A DNA stretch of 64,000 nt from Arthrobacter rhizosphaerae (GCF_023062595.1 NZ_JALLAN010000002.1:62001-126000); one strand, 5' to 3'. Positions 25,621 to 33,697 are shown, counted from the first letter of the stretch. Notes: generated from the letters alone by a model not told the origin. Numbers and translations are program-made.

Positions 25621-27324
25621 TCAGGGTCTGAAGAGCACAGGACCTGCCGCGGATGTGGCCAGGTAGATTTCCGCTGCGTTGCCCAGAGTAGCGATCCGCA
25701 ATGCAGAGACCTTGTACTCGCCCCCTGTGGACGTGCCTGCGGCGGCAGCAGTGACCGGCGCTCCAGGCTGGTCCGGCTGGACGTTGACGGTGAAGGAGAG
25801 AACCCCGGCCAAGGGATCAAGTATGCCCCCAAGTTCCTCCGTGACTCCTGCCGTGGCGCCGCTAATTCCAGCCACCGCTGTTGGGATCACACCGGTGGCA
25901 CCCTGCAATGCCGGGACCAGTGCACCCTGGACAACCGCCCCTGCTCCGTTGGTCACGGCAGTAATGATTTGCGGAAGCAGCGCCAGTCCGGGAAGGCCCG
26001 CCCCTAAAACCTCAGTGGTGATGGTGGGGGCCGGAACGGTCTCGCCGAGGAACGCTCCCACTGTGGTTCCGTAGCTGATGGTGAGCCGGGCGACGTCCAC
26101 GGTGCCAACGAGAAACACGTCAGTGCGGAGCAGCACTTGTGTCTGCATGGAGAACGTGGCTGCTTCAAAGGCCTGCTCCAGAGCAATGACGGTGTCCGAG
26201 GACCACTCTCCGAGCAGCGCTGTTGTCCGCTGGCTGACTTCCGTAAGCACGGCCTGATCGATTCCAATGACGCTGTTTGGCGGAAGCCCGTTGAAGCCGC
26301 TGGCACGTCCCCCGAGTGCGGTGAGGTCGACCGTGGCGCTGCTGTTGGTGAGGTCTATCGTGACGACGCCGTCGCTGATGGATCCAGTCAGGAACTGAGG
26401 CAAGTCGCTCAAATCGAGGGCGCCTATGGTGATGACGGTGCTCACGGTACCCACTTCGAGGGAGCCTGCCGAGCCCTGAACAAGCCCGGTGATACCGGTG
26501 TTCACGGTCGTCGTGACCTGTCCGCCGACGTTGTCCAGGGCGGCAAAGTCATCCGCTGCGGCAGTCGCTGCCGCCGTCATCGTTTCGACAGAGGGGACTC
26601 CGGCGTTCAGGTCTGTTCCCGCAATCCCATAGGCCCGGTTCGCTACGGGAACGGGATTCAGAGCAGGCCAGCCATTCACCAGCACGCACGCATCCACCTC
26701 TGCCGAACTTGCCACAGCACCAACATCCAACCTCATGTCAGCGGTGGCAGCAGGGACGAGCGAGGCCATATTGATGCTGGCAGACTTGGGCATTGTCGCT
26801 GAACCGTCGGCCGTTCCGGTGGCATCAACTGCCCCGGACTGATCGTTTACTGCCCCTGCGGCTGCCGCAGCTTGCCCGCTTGCTATGGCGCGACCCCACT
26901 GGTTGTAGGCACCCGCATCTCCTGCAGCCGCGTCCAGCCCCAACGTGGTAGAAAGCAAAGGATTGCCCAGCGCGCTGACGTCCAGCGGAGCGCTGAAAGT
27001 AACAGGGTCGATCTCGACAGCCGAAGCAGGTGTTACCGACAGGGTCCCGCCTGAATTCTGGACTGCGAGACCTTGGAGTGCTGCCAGCGAATCCAGATCC
27101 TGTGCGCCGAGCAGGCCCGAGAGCTGACGGGCAGCTGATTGTGTCTGGAAGAGCGTTGTTGTGTCGCAGTCACCCGCGATCATGACTCCGGCCGAGCTGC
27201 CGACGTATTCATCGTCCGTCCAGGCAGCATCAGTGACCGGGCTCAGGCTCAGCAGTGATGCGGCAGCAACGATCATCGCGGCTGTTCCGGCCACCGCTTG
27301 GCGACTCCGGCTCGGGAACCTCAC
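25621..27324 (-). CDS. Choice-of-anchor G family exported surface protein
   Basis: A 567-residue exported protein starting at a GTG that overlaps the LAxTG-protein stop (GTGA), with GAAAGGAG upstream. The N-terminal segment ends ASLLSLSPVTDAAWTDDEYVGSSAG. The W-T-D-x-E pattern after a hydrophobic core is the same as in the TasA-like protein at 28556-29248 and marks SipW-type processing. The body is low in Cys and Lys, rich in Ala/Val/Thr, and built of beta-rich stretches, as in the choice-of-anchor G family. It ends in AAGPVLFRP without an LPxTG motif or C-terminal membrane helix. Likely a matrix or fibre component. Confidence 0.8.
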   Translation of the reverse strand: MRFPSRSRQAVAGTAAMIVAAASLLSLSPVTDAAWTDDEYVGSSAGVMIAGDCDTTTLFQTQSAARQLSGLLGAQDLDSLAALQGLAVQNSGGTLSVTPASAVEIDPVTFSAPLDVSALGNPLLSTTLGLDAAAGDAGAYNQWGRAIASGQAAAAAGAVNDQSGAVDATGTADGSATMPKSASINMASLVPAATADMRLDVGAVASSAEVDACVLVNGWPALNPVPVANRAYGIAGTDLNAGVPSVETMTAAATAAADDFAALDNVGGQVTTTVNTGITGLVQGSAGSLEVGTVSTVITIGALDLSDLPQFLTGSISDGVVTIDLTNSSATVDLTALGGRASGFNGLPPNSVIGIDQAVLTEVSQRTTALLGEWSSDTVIALEQAFEAATFSMQTQVLLRTDVFLVGTVDVARLTISYGTTVGAFLGETVPAPTITTEVLGAGLPGLALLPQIITAVTNGAGAVVQGALVPALQGATGVIPTAVAGISGATAGVTEELGGILDPLAGVLSFTVNVQPDQPGAPVTAAAAGTSTGGEYKVSALRIATLGNAAEIYLATSAAGPVLFRP

Positions 27325-27998
27325 GGTTGCTCCTTTCGGCGTGCGGCCCGGATCAGGAGTGCGCCGATCAAGGCAAAGCCGACTGCGCCGGCGAGATAGG
27401 GCAAAAAGTGCATGCCTGTAATGGCCAGATCCGACGGCGGACGGGTCCCGCCGTCGTCGTCGCCGGCCACAATGCCTATGCCGAACGCCAAAGTCCCGTC
27501 AGTCCCGGCGGCACCCACTGGCCGTTCCAGCCGGAACAACACCCAGGGCTGATCGGCCGTGGTGAACCGACCCAGCGGGTAGGCCACGCCTCCGCTGTCG
27601 CCGAAATTCTCGGCGGCGACTATCTGCTTTGCCCCGGATCCGCACGAAAGCGCCGCATTCTTCCCGCTGGTCCCGGTCCATTGCACCGGGCAGGACTGCG
27701 CCGTGACGGAATAGGCTTCAGGCCCGGCAGACAACGAACCCGAACCCTGAAGTTCCAAAGTGGCAGTGGCCGAATCGGGCCCATCCAGCACGGCACCAAC
27801 CTGCCAGCTGAACGACTCCCCGGGGCCCAGATACGGAATGTCCAGCGGGTAGACGGATGAGGTGAGGCGGAGCATAGCGTCTTTACCCGTCTGGGGAACC
27901 GGCAAGGCCGGATCCGCGGCGAAGGCCTGGTTCTGCCCGGTGAGGGACAGGACCAGGCAGGCAGCGGCTAGCGCCGTAGCACGTCGGAGTCCTCTCAT
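27321..27998 (-). CDS. LAxTG-type sortase-anchored surface protein
   Basis: A 225-residue protein from the ATG at 27998 (GAAGGAG upstream). The Sec signal is ATALAAACLVLSLTGQNQAFA. A beta-rich ectodomain with two Cys follows, then an Asp/Gly-rich linker (AGDDDGGTRPPSD). The C-terminal sorting signal is LAITG (residues 191-195), a hydrophobic helix and the basic tail RAARRKEQP. LAxTG is the motif preferred by actinobacterial class E sortases. No sortase gene is in the window. The start overlaps the SipW stop and the stop overlaps the next gene, so the three are translationally coupled. It is probably the cell-wall base or anchor of the fibre. Confidence 0.82.
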   Translation of the reverse strand: MRGLRRATALAAACLVLSLTGQNQAFAADPALPVPQTGKDAMLRLTSSVYPLDIPYLGPGESFSWQVGAVLDGPDSATATLELQGSGSLSAGPEAYSVTAQSCPVQWTGTSGKNAALSCGSGAKQIVAAENFGDSGGVAYPLGRFTTADQPWVLFRLERPVGAAGTDGTLAFGIGIVAGDDDGGTRPPSDLAITGMHFLPYLAGAVGFALIGALLIRAARRKEQP

Positions 27999-28543
27999 CC
28001 GCTGCCACTCCTTCGGGGCCAGAACGACCAGGCCACCAGCGCAGCCAGGAGTACCGAGCTGATGCCCAGAATTGCGGGCGACCTGAGGCCCATGACCCAT
28101 CCGCCCAGTTCAGGGACGGCGAAAAGCATCTGCCGTGCCGTGGACACCCGGTATTCCACCGGATCCGGGGAACGGTTCGCGTCACCCTTAAGGACCAGGA
28201 TCACCTGGCCGGGCAACGCCGGATCGGGGTGGACGCTGACCACGCGGTGGGTGATGGGTGTCGAGGAAGGTGTCCGTGAAACGGTGGCCACGTCACCGGG
28301 TCTGAGGGAGGAAGCAGGTACTTCCCTGACGGCTGCGAGGGCGCCAACAGGAAAGGCCGGTTCCATCGAACCGCTGCGGAAGACCACAAAGTTGATGCTG
28401 AAAAGGGCAGAAGCGATCACGGCAGCAAGGCAAAGCGCCCCGAGCACGGCAAGGACAGTGAGGGCACTCTCACGCACTCCTGTCCGAAGACTTTCTGCCC
28501 TGGGTGCCCGCGCCTGTGCCCTGAATCCCTCCACGAAGGTCAT
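27995..28543 (-). CDS. SipW-type (archaeal/ER-type, S26B) signal peptidase I
   Basis: A 182-residue membrane protease. A membrane segment at about residues 27-50 is followed by the catalytic Ser59 in RSGSMEP and His99 in ITHRVV. The Ser-His dyad in place of Ser-Lys defines the SipW/archaeal class. LKGDANRSPDP (about 118-128) is the GDAN box, and a second helix lies near the C-terminus (LGISSVLLAALVAWSFW). It should cleave the signal peptides of the flanking W-T-D-x-E proteins. It sits 12 bases after the TasA-like gene. Confidence 0.9.
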   Translation of the reverse strand: MTFVEGFRAQARAPRAESLRTGVRESALTVLAVLGALCLAAVIASALFSINFVVFRSGSMEPAFPVGALAAVREVPASSLRPGDVATVSRTPSSTPITHRVVSVHPDPALPGQVILVLKGDANRSPDPVEYRVSTARQMLFAVPELGGWVMGLRSPAILGISSVLLAALVAWSFWPRRSGSG

Positions 28544-28555
28544 GGCTTTGCAACC

Positions 28556-29248
28556 CTAGGATCCGACGACGCTGGTGAACCTCCACAGCGGAATCACGTT
28601 CTTGCCCTGAAGCGTCACATCGGACGTTCCCGCCGGAAGAGTAAGCGCGAAACACAGGTTCACGGGGTCACCGGCAGCTCCAGCGGCGCCCGCCGGCAAG
28701 CCGAAGGGGGCAGCTCCTGCCGTGTTCAGGCCGGAATTGGCAGCCACAAGGACCACCCCAGCGGTCTTGTCGCCGGCATCGCTGCAGTTGGCCGCCCCGA
28801 CGTTCACCCACGCCTGCACTCTCAATGCCGTATAGAGTGCGGCGTTGTTGGTATCCACATGCAGTGGAACTGCCTGCCGTGCCTCGGCAAGGCTGACCGT
28901 CAGCGCCTCAGACCCGGCCTTGGTCCGAAGCTGGAAGGGAGCGTAGACGGTGTCGCCGGGAAGGAGGCTGGCAGCCTCGACGGTGAAGTCCAGGTACCCG
29001 CCGTTCTCCACCGGCTCATCCGTCCAGGTTCCTGCGGCGAAGGGGGCGACGGTGTTCTGCTCCATGGCATAGGTCTTGGTGCCGGGATTTTCATCATCCG
29101 GACCTGCACCGCCAAAAACCCATTCATTGTCAGTCCAGGCCGCCAGAGTGAAGGCCGCCCCAATCCCCAAAACCAGGCCACCGGCCAGCAGCGCGCGCAC
29201 CTTGTCCTTGCGGCGCGAAGAAAATGCAGTCGTGTTGTGGTCAGTCAT
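28556..29248 (-). CDS. TasA-like / alternate-signal exported protein (SipW substrate)
   Basis: A 230-residue exported protein. The start at 29248 follows ACCAGG. The signal is KVRALLAGGLVLGIGAAFTLAAWTDNEWVFGG (in part). The hydrophobic core ending in AAWTDxEWVxG matches SipW-dependent alternate signal peptides. The mature part is a ~190-residue beta-sandwich-like domain (GGYLDFTVEAASLLPGDTVYAPFQLR, in part) with a Cys pair, comparable to TasA/camelysin-type fibre subunits. It is the first gene of the fibre set. Its leader carries a 13-bp hairpin 21 bases upstream of the start. Confidence 0.85.
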   Translation of the reverse strand: MTDHNTTAFSSRRKDKVRALLAGGLVLGIGAAFTLAAWTDNEWVFGGAGPDDENPGTKTYAMEQNTVAPFAAGTWTDEPVENGGYLDFTVEAASLLPGDTVYAPFQLRTKAGSEALTVSLAEARQAVPLHVDTNNAALYTALRVQAWVNVGAANCSDAGDKTAGVVLVAANSGLNTAGAAPFGLPAGAAGAAGDPVNLCFALTLPAGTSDVTLQGKNVIPLWRFTSVVGS

Positions 29249-29268
29249 TCCTGGTCCCCCCAGTCGTA

Positions 29269-29297
29269 GAACAGGCCCAATCGGATTGGGCCTGTTC
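29269..29297 (-). promoter_or_regulatory. 5'-leader hairpin before the fibre subunit gene
   Basis: A perfect 13-base inverted repeat: GAACAGGCCCAAT (29269-29281), loop CGG, ATTGGGCCTGTTC (29285-29297). No T-tract on either strand. Being 21 bases upstream of the start codon, it probably lies in the leader mRNA close to the ribosome site, or acts as an operator. Confidence 0.6.
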
Positions 29298-29482
29298 AGA
29301 TCCATAGTCGAGCGACGCGCCTGGACTTATGCCTCGCAGCGCAATCCGCTCGGAGGCCCTTTTAGCGCCCTACAGGGATCCTTCAAGGGTCCGATCAATA
29401 TCCGGACAGTTTTTCCGCAGGATTAGCCAAGGTGATCGGAAGGATAAGAGAACTGCCGCCTTAGGCCCGATTCGAACGGCAT

Positions 29483-29713
29483 TTACCACGCGTAGGCCTG
29501 GGGCGCCTCGCCCGGACCAGGCCAGATCTTGTCCAGCCGTTCGTGGGTGTCGGTGTCCAAGTCGAGTGAAACTCCACCGAGGTCTGACCACGGCGGATGT
29601 CGAAACGTGGGCAGTCCCGCCATATGGCCACCTCGTTTACGCCCAAGATCAAGGCTTCGGCGAGCTGCAATGGCAAATGAGACTGAAAAGGCAACAGTTG
29701 GTCGTGGCCTCAC
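29483..29713 (-). pseudogene. Aldo/keto reductase C-terminal remnant
   Basis: A 76-codon minus-strand frame ending LDLDTDTHERLDKIWPGPGEAPQAYAW. This matches the usual C-terminus of actinobacterial aldo/keto reductases (…L-D-x-I-x-PGPG-x-x-P-x-AYAW). The catalytic Asp/Tyr/Lys/His and most of the barrel are missing. The segment before it (SLDLGRKRGGHMAGL) does not match the family, suggesting frameshifts. The rest of the 29305-29863 gap shows no other gene; it is the divergent space between the fibre genes and the GyrI-like gene. Confidence 0.45.
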
Positions 29714-29863
29714 GGTCGTGTGATCCGCAGGTTTGTCGTGGCCAGGTGATATGAATCAGAAAGCAGTCCGGGGACCTTCAATTATTGTCTTCGCCAGCAT
29801 CAATGACTGTCTTTAACAACGTGCTAGTTCAGGGATCCATTACAGATCAGGCTAGGAACCATC

Positions 29864-30346
29864 ATGAGTCCAGTGGCAACGTTCGAATGTGAAACAGTCA
29901 GTAGAGAATTCCAGTTCGTTGGACAGTGTGCGACGGGCAACTTCCCGGCGTCTTTTCCCGAGACCGCGATCAAGGTGCAGACTGCCTTCGTCCTGAGGCG
30001 ATCAGAAATATCCGGGGTCATCAACCCTGAGGTCCTCTACAGCCCGTACATGTGCAACGGCCCTGTGGCAACGTACTTCGCCTGCTCTGAGGTTGAAGAA
30101 GTCAAGCAGGTTCCCGAAGGGATGCTGGGGTTTAAGGTTGCCTTCACGGACTACGCGAAAATCAGTTGCTCCAACATGACCGTCGGGGAAGGGTACTCCA
30201 AGCTCTTTGAATGGATCCAGACCCAGGGCCACACGCAGAAGAGCGGCTACAACTCAACACCAATTGAGATTTACTACTTTGAGGATGATGTCGAGGAAGA
30301 AGTAGTGGAGTTGCTGATCCCAATCGAGGAGTTTGCCGGTAGCTGA
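29864..30346 (+). CDS. GyrI-like / effector-binding domain protein
   Basis: A 160-residue protein starting at an ATG with TAGGAACC upstream. The fold signature is that of the AraC-effector-binding (GyrI-like) family: EFQFVGQCATGNFPASFPETA at the start, a mid-part VPEGMLGFKVAFTDYAKISC and the C-terminal STPIEIYYFEDDVEEEVVELLIPI. Stand-alone members bind small hydrophobic or cationic molecules or hydrolyse cyclic compounds. No DNA-binding domain is present. It is probably cytosolic and monocistronic. Confidence 0.75.
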   Translation: MSPVATFECETVSREFQFVGQCATGNFPASFPETAIKVQTAFVLRRSEISGVINPEVLYSPYMCNGPVATYFACSEVEEVKQVPEGMLGFKVAFTDYAKISCSNMTVGEGYSKLFEWIQTQGHTQKSGYNSTPIEIYYFEDDVEEEVVELLIPIEEFAGS

Positions 30347-30682
30347 TCCGAACGTTCGGCTCACAAACGGCCCCGGGAGGCGGGGATTCATGGTCCAGAT
30401 TCATGCAATCGCCCATGTTTCCTGAATGGATCCGGTCCTTCTAGGTACTCGTACTGGTGGTGCAGGGATGCCATGGCAGTCTGGTTGCTGCTCTTCCCCC
30501 GGTGCTCGGGAAACACACATGCTTCAGTCGCCCTGAAGTGCAGTTGGTTCAGCCGCCGCGCCCTGGCATAAAGGCATGATTGGTGGACGCTAAACCCTGC
30601 GTCGTGGCGTTGCTGGGCCATGGCCGCGACCGTCCCCCACGGGCGGGCCACAGCGGGCACAACGGGCCGGATCAAGCCAGAA
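30347..30682. other. Intergenic region without a confident gene
   Basis: A 336-base space between convergent genes. A minus-strand frame 30388-30621 (MAQQRHDAGFSVHQ...) exists, but it has a poor ribosome site and no family I recognise. Near 30354 a short GAACGTTC palindrome occurs. No T-tract terminator is obvious. Confidence 0.4.
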
Positions 30683-32188
30683 TCAGGACACCGCCAGCCA
30701 CAGCAGCGAGGCAATGGTCGCTGTTACACATCCCATGATGGTGACGCCCACGGTCCACGTCTTCAGCATGGCCTGTTCGCTGATGCCGAAGTAGCGCGAC
30801 AGGACCCAGAAACCGGCATCGTTGAAGTTGGACAGGCACATGCCTCCCGCCGAAACCCCCACCGCCAGCAGCGCAAGCTGGCTCGGGTTCAGGCTGGTGG
30901 TGTCGAACGCCTGGGCGAGCAGGACCGCCACAAAGGTGACCGCCGCCGTCGTCGTTCCCAATGTTGCCCGGAGGATCGTGGCGAGCACAAAGCCGAACAG
31001 CACCAGCGGAAGGTGGATCTCCGCCAGAGTGTCCAGGAGCTGTTTGCCCACGCCGGAGGCACCGATGATGGAGCCGAACGCCACACCGCCGCCGGTGGAG
31101 ACCAGGATTTCGCCCACGGGTTTCATTCCCTGCATGCCGAAGAAGGAGATGCTTTCTCCCCGCCGGACCCGGGGTGTCAGCAGCAGCGCGTAGGCGAAGA
31201 AGACCGTGATAGTCAGGGCAAGCCACGGTGTGCCGAGGAACGTCAGGATATCGAGGACCGTCTGGGCGGGGCCGCCGACGTGAACTGAGCCGGCCAGGGT
31301 CTGGATGAGAATGAGCACGATCGGGAGCAGCAGGACGAACAGCAACTTCGCGACGGCGGGGCGCTCGTGCCCTTCCAGCGCGGTCAGTTCGGTGGACCGC
31401 ACGGTTGCTGTTGCCACTGCGGTACCTGTTGGGGAAGGCTGGCCGTTGGTTCCTGATGAGTCGCCGTTGCTGTTGGGGCCCGCCGTCGGGGTGTTCCCCA
31501 TCGCAGAGGTGGGTCCGCCGCCGTCGTACGCTGCGTCCAGATCAATGGTGCCGTCGGCAGTGAGCTTCCTGGCCACCCACCGGGAATAGAGGAAAGCGAT
31601 GCCCACTCCCGGAATCATGGCGAGCAGCCCGTACATGATCAGAAGCCCGAAGTTCACGTTCAGGGCGGTCGCGATGGCCACGGCTCCGGGGTGCGGAGGA
31701 ACAATCGAATGCATGCCGAGGACCGCGATGGCCATGGGGATCGCGAAAAAGATGATGGACTTCTTCGACTGCCTGGCGACGGCGATGGTCACGGGCGCCA
31801 GCAGAATCACTGCGGTGTCGAAGAAGATGGTGCTGCCCACGAGGAGCCCACACATGGTCATGGCCAAGGGGCCGCGCTTGTTGCCGATACGCTGCAGCAT
31901 CTTCTCGCCCAGCACTTCGCTGCCGCCTGAACGCCGGATGATCTCACCGATCACGCAGCCCAGGGCGATCAGCGGAACCATGTGGCCGAGCTGCTTGCCC
32001 ATCGCCGGCTCCATCACGGCAAAGATCCCCGTTTTGGGGTCGATAAGTGGCATTCCCATGGCCAGGGCAAGCCCGACGGCGACAATCGTCATGGTGATAA
32101 AAGGGTGGATCTTCAGCTTCACAATCATGAAGAACAAGACGACGATGCTGAGGACCACCATCGTCATCGAAAACCAGATCGGGTACAT
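30683..32188 (-). CDS. GntP family gluconate:H+ symporter
   Basis: A 501-residue transporter with about 12-14 membrane segments. The start at 32188 has AAGGAG upstream. Hallmarks of the GntP family are TIFFDTAVILLAPV, HSIVPPHPGAVAIA and the C-terminal GGMCLSNFNDAGFWVLSRYFG. It imports gluconate or a related sugar acid using the proton gradient. A central hydrophilic Gly/Ser/Asn-rich loop (~50 residues, SAMGNTPTAGPNSNGDSSGT) is longer than usual. It complements the gluconokinase encoded at 19003-19530, although 11 kb away and separately regulated. Confidence 0.92.
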   Translation of the reverse strand: MYPIWFSMTMVVLSIVVLFFMIVKLKIHPFITMTIVAVGLALAMGMPLIDPKTGIFAVMEPAMGKQLGHMVPLIALGCVIGEIIRRSGGSEVLGEKMLQRIGNKRGPLAMTMCGLLVGSTIFFDTAVILLAPVTIAVARQSKKSIIFFAIPMAIAVLGMHSIVPPHPGAVAIATALNVNFGLLIMYGLLAMIPGVGIAFLYSRWVARKLTADGTIDLDAAYDGGGPTSAMGNTPTAGPNSNGDSSGTNGQPSPTGTAVATATVRSTELTALEGHERPAVAKLLFVLLLPIVLILIQTLAGSVHVGGPAQTVLDILTFLGTPWLALTITVFFAYALLLTPRVRRGESISFFGMQGMKPVGEILVSTGGGVAFGSIIGASGVGKQLLDTLAEIHLPLVLFGFVLATILRATLGTTTAAVTFVAVLLAQAFDTTSLNPSQLALLAVGVSAGGMCLSNFNDAGFWVLSRYFGISEQAMLKTWTVGVTIMGCVTATIASLLWLAVS

Positions 32189-32205
32189 ATCGCTCCTTCG
32201 CGATA

Positions 32206-32267
32206 CTGGCGGCGCTGCGGCATCAACGCCGCCAGACACCGAAAAGCGGTATTGGGTCGACCCGATA
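32206..32267 (-). promoter_or_regulatory. Leader hairpin and operator-like palindrome upstream of gntP-type gene
   Basis: CTGGCGGCG (32206-32214) pairs with CGCCGCCAG (32227-32235), just upstream of the Shine-Dalgarno. Further upstream is TATTGGGTCGACCCGATA (32250-32267), with 16 of 18 bases self-complementary and a perfect GGGTCGACCC core. It is a plausible GntR- or LacI-type operator about 62 bases before the start codon. Confidence 0.5.
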
Positions 32268-32453
32268 CAACCCGCCGCCAGCGTGGCCGGTCAATGAATC
32301 CGCCCGAACCTGAACATCCGTTCCAATCCCCGTTGAATTGGGCACCTCATCGGCACGAACGGGGGAGGAGAAGCCAATACTGGGAGTTCGTTTTCCACGC
32401 CAGACTCACCGCCGAGGTGGCTGACCAGAGTTGGCTGAACAGAAGGGTGCACC

Positions 32454-33059
32454 ATGCGTCAAGACCAGCTGATCCCGTCCCGTATCAAAGAGCTTCCCCG
32501 CATCAAGGAAGTTCCCCGCGTCAAGGAACTTCCAGCCAAAACCATGAGCATGCACCACGTCTGCCTCGTGGTGTCCGACATCGCCGCCACCCGTGACTTC
32601 TACGTCAATGTCCTGGGTTTCAAGGAGATCCACCGGCCCACCGACTTTGTGTTCCACGGGGCGTATTTCCACAACGGCAACGTTGAAGTGCACGTGGTCC
32701 GCGAAACCGAACCTGGTCGGCTGAGGCGGACTTCTCCGGACTGGGACAGCGAGGAGCTTCGCACCGGCCTCTGCCATCACTTCGCCGTGTTGGTGGACTC
32801 GTTCGAGCCGTTCCTGGCAGCCATGCGCGAACGTGGGCTGGAGCGGGTGGGTGGTCCGCGTGTCCGTGACGACTACGTCGAGCAGATCTACATCTCCGAT
32901 CCCGATGGCCACATCATCGAGCTCCTGTATCAGCACACACCGGAATCCGGCCATGCCCGGCGGATTGAGATCTTCGATCTGGGCATCGCGGTGCCCGTGG
33001 CTCCGGGACACCACGTGCTGGATCCGCGGGTCAAATATGGGGTGCACTGTGCTGGGTGA
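32454..33059 (+). CDS. VOC/glyoxalase superfamily protein with repeat-built N-terminus
   Basis: A 201-residue protein starting at an ATG with GAAGGG five bases upstream. Residues from about 30 on form a vicinal-oxygen-chelate fold: HHVCLVVSDIAATRDFYVNVLGF, LCHHFAVLVDSFEPFLAAM and YISDPDGHIIELL. The paired His/Glu metal positions are present, as in glyoxalase I and dioxygenases. The N-terminus is unusual, with RIKELP-RIKEVP-RVKELP from three 18-base DNA repeats. The substrate is unknown. It is divergent from the gluconate permease gene. Confidence 0.8.
   Translation: MRQDQLIPSRIKELPRIKEVPRVKELPAKTMSMHHVCLVVSDIAATRDFYVNVLGFKEIHRPTDFVFHGAYFHNGNVEVHVVRETEPGRLRRTSPDWDSEELRTGLCHHFAVLVDSFEPFLAAMRERGLERVGGPRVRDDYVEQIYISDPDGHIIELLYQHTPESGHARRIEIFDLGIAVPVAPGHHVLDPRVKYGVHCAG
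32481..32534 (+). repeat. Three 18-bp in-frame tandem repeats
   Basis: Units at 32481-32498, 32499-32516 and 32517-32534 (CGTATCAAAGAGCTTCCC, CGCATCAAGGAAGTTCCC, CGCGTCAAGGAACTTCCA). They encode R-(I/V)-K-E-(L/V)-P three times at the N-terminus of the VOC protein. Confidence 0.85.
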
Positions 33060-33103
33060 GGCTGTGCTGGTTGAAGCCCCGCCGGTTGCGGGCAGTAAAA
33101 ACA

Positions 33104-33132
33104 GCCGGCACCACAACGTGTGTGGTGCCGGC
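33104..33132 (-). terminator. Intrinsic terminator of the peroxiredoxin gene
   Basis: A perfect 12-base stem: GCCGGCACCACA (33104-33115), loop ACGTG, TGTGGTGCCGGC (33121-33132). On the minus strand it is followed by TGTTTTTACT, a good U-tract. It may also stop the plus-strand VOC transcript. Confidence 0.8.
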
Positions 33133-33139
33133 ATTGCGG

Positions 33140-33219
33140 GATGTGAGGGAGGGTCCCGGTTTTTCCTGCGAGATGTGAGGGAGGGTCCCGGTTTTTCCTG
33201 CAGGATGTGAGGGAGGGTC
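33140..33219. repeat. 32-bp tandem repeat overlapping the bcp stop
   Basis: A 32-base unit beginning GATGTGAGGGAGGGTCCCGG occurs at 33140-33171 and 33172-33203. A partial third copy (33204-33219) runs into the stop codon of the peroxiredoxin gene at 33218-33220. Confidence 0.85.
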
Positions 33220-33697
33220 AGACGCCCAGCTCGGCCCTCAGCTTCTCAACGTGGCCCTGGGCCTTGACCTGGTACTCGGCCAGCTTCACTTTGCCCTCGG
33301 GGTCCAGCACAACAGTGGAGCGGACGATGCCTTCGTGGACTTCGCCGTCAATCAGCTTCTCGCCCCAGGCGCCGTAGGCCAACGCCACGGCGTGGTCTTC
33401 GTCGGCCAGCAGTGGGAACGTCAGGGAGAAATCGCCGGTGAAGCGGGCGAGCTTTTCGGGGGCGTCCGGAGATACTCCCAGCACCTCGTAGCCGGAGCCT
33501 TTGAGGGATGCAAGATTGTCGCGGAAATCGCAGGCCTCGGTAGTGCAGCCAGGGGTCGCGGCTTCGGGGTAGAAGTAAACGATCACGTTTTTGCCGTGAT
33601 AATCCGACAGCGAGATCTTGTTGCCGTCGGCGTCGTGCAGGCTGAAATCAGGGGCCTGCGATCCGGGCCGCAGCTTGTTGATCAGGTTCGGGCTCAT
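33218..33697 (-). CDS. bcp: Thioredoxin-dependent peroxiredoxin (Bcp/PrxQ)
   Basis: A 159-residue peroxiredoxin from the ATG at 33697 (AAGGACC upstream). The peroxidatic Cys51 lies in TPGCTTEACDFRD, with a second Cys56 five residues later, the classical Bcp/PrxQ arrangement. The Pro/Thr and FPLLADEDHAVALAYGAWGE elements are intact. It reduces hydroperoxides in the cytosol using thioredoxin. It is a single gene with an intrinsic terminator beyond a 32-bp tandem repeat at its 3' end. Confidence 0.95.
   Translation of the reverse strand: MSPNLINKLRPGSQAPDFSLHDADGNKISLSDYHGKNVIVYFYPEAATPGCTTEACDFRDNLASLKGSGYEVLGVSPDAPEKLARFTGDFSLTFPLLADEDHAVALAYGAWGEKLIDGEVHEGIVRSTVVLDPEGKVKLAEYQVKAQGHVEKLRAELGV

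Noticed and set aside
25497..25832. Minus-strand frame overlapping the end of the choice-of-anchor-G gene
   Set aside because: Different frame from the clear gene, no ribosome site and no recognisable domain.
29461..29694. Second frame over the aldo/keto reductase remnant
   Set aside because: A shifted reading of the same remnant; it lacks the PGPG...AYAW end.
30388..30621. Possible 77-residue minus-strand gene
   Set aside because: Weak ribosome site, unusual composition and no family; kept only as a note in the intergenic entry.
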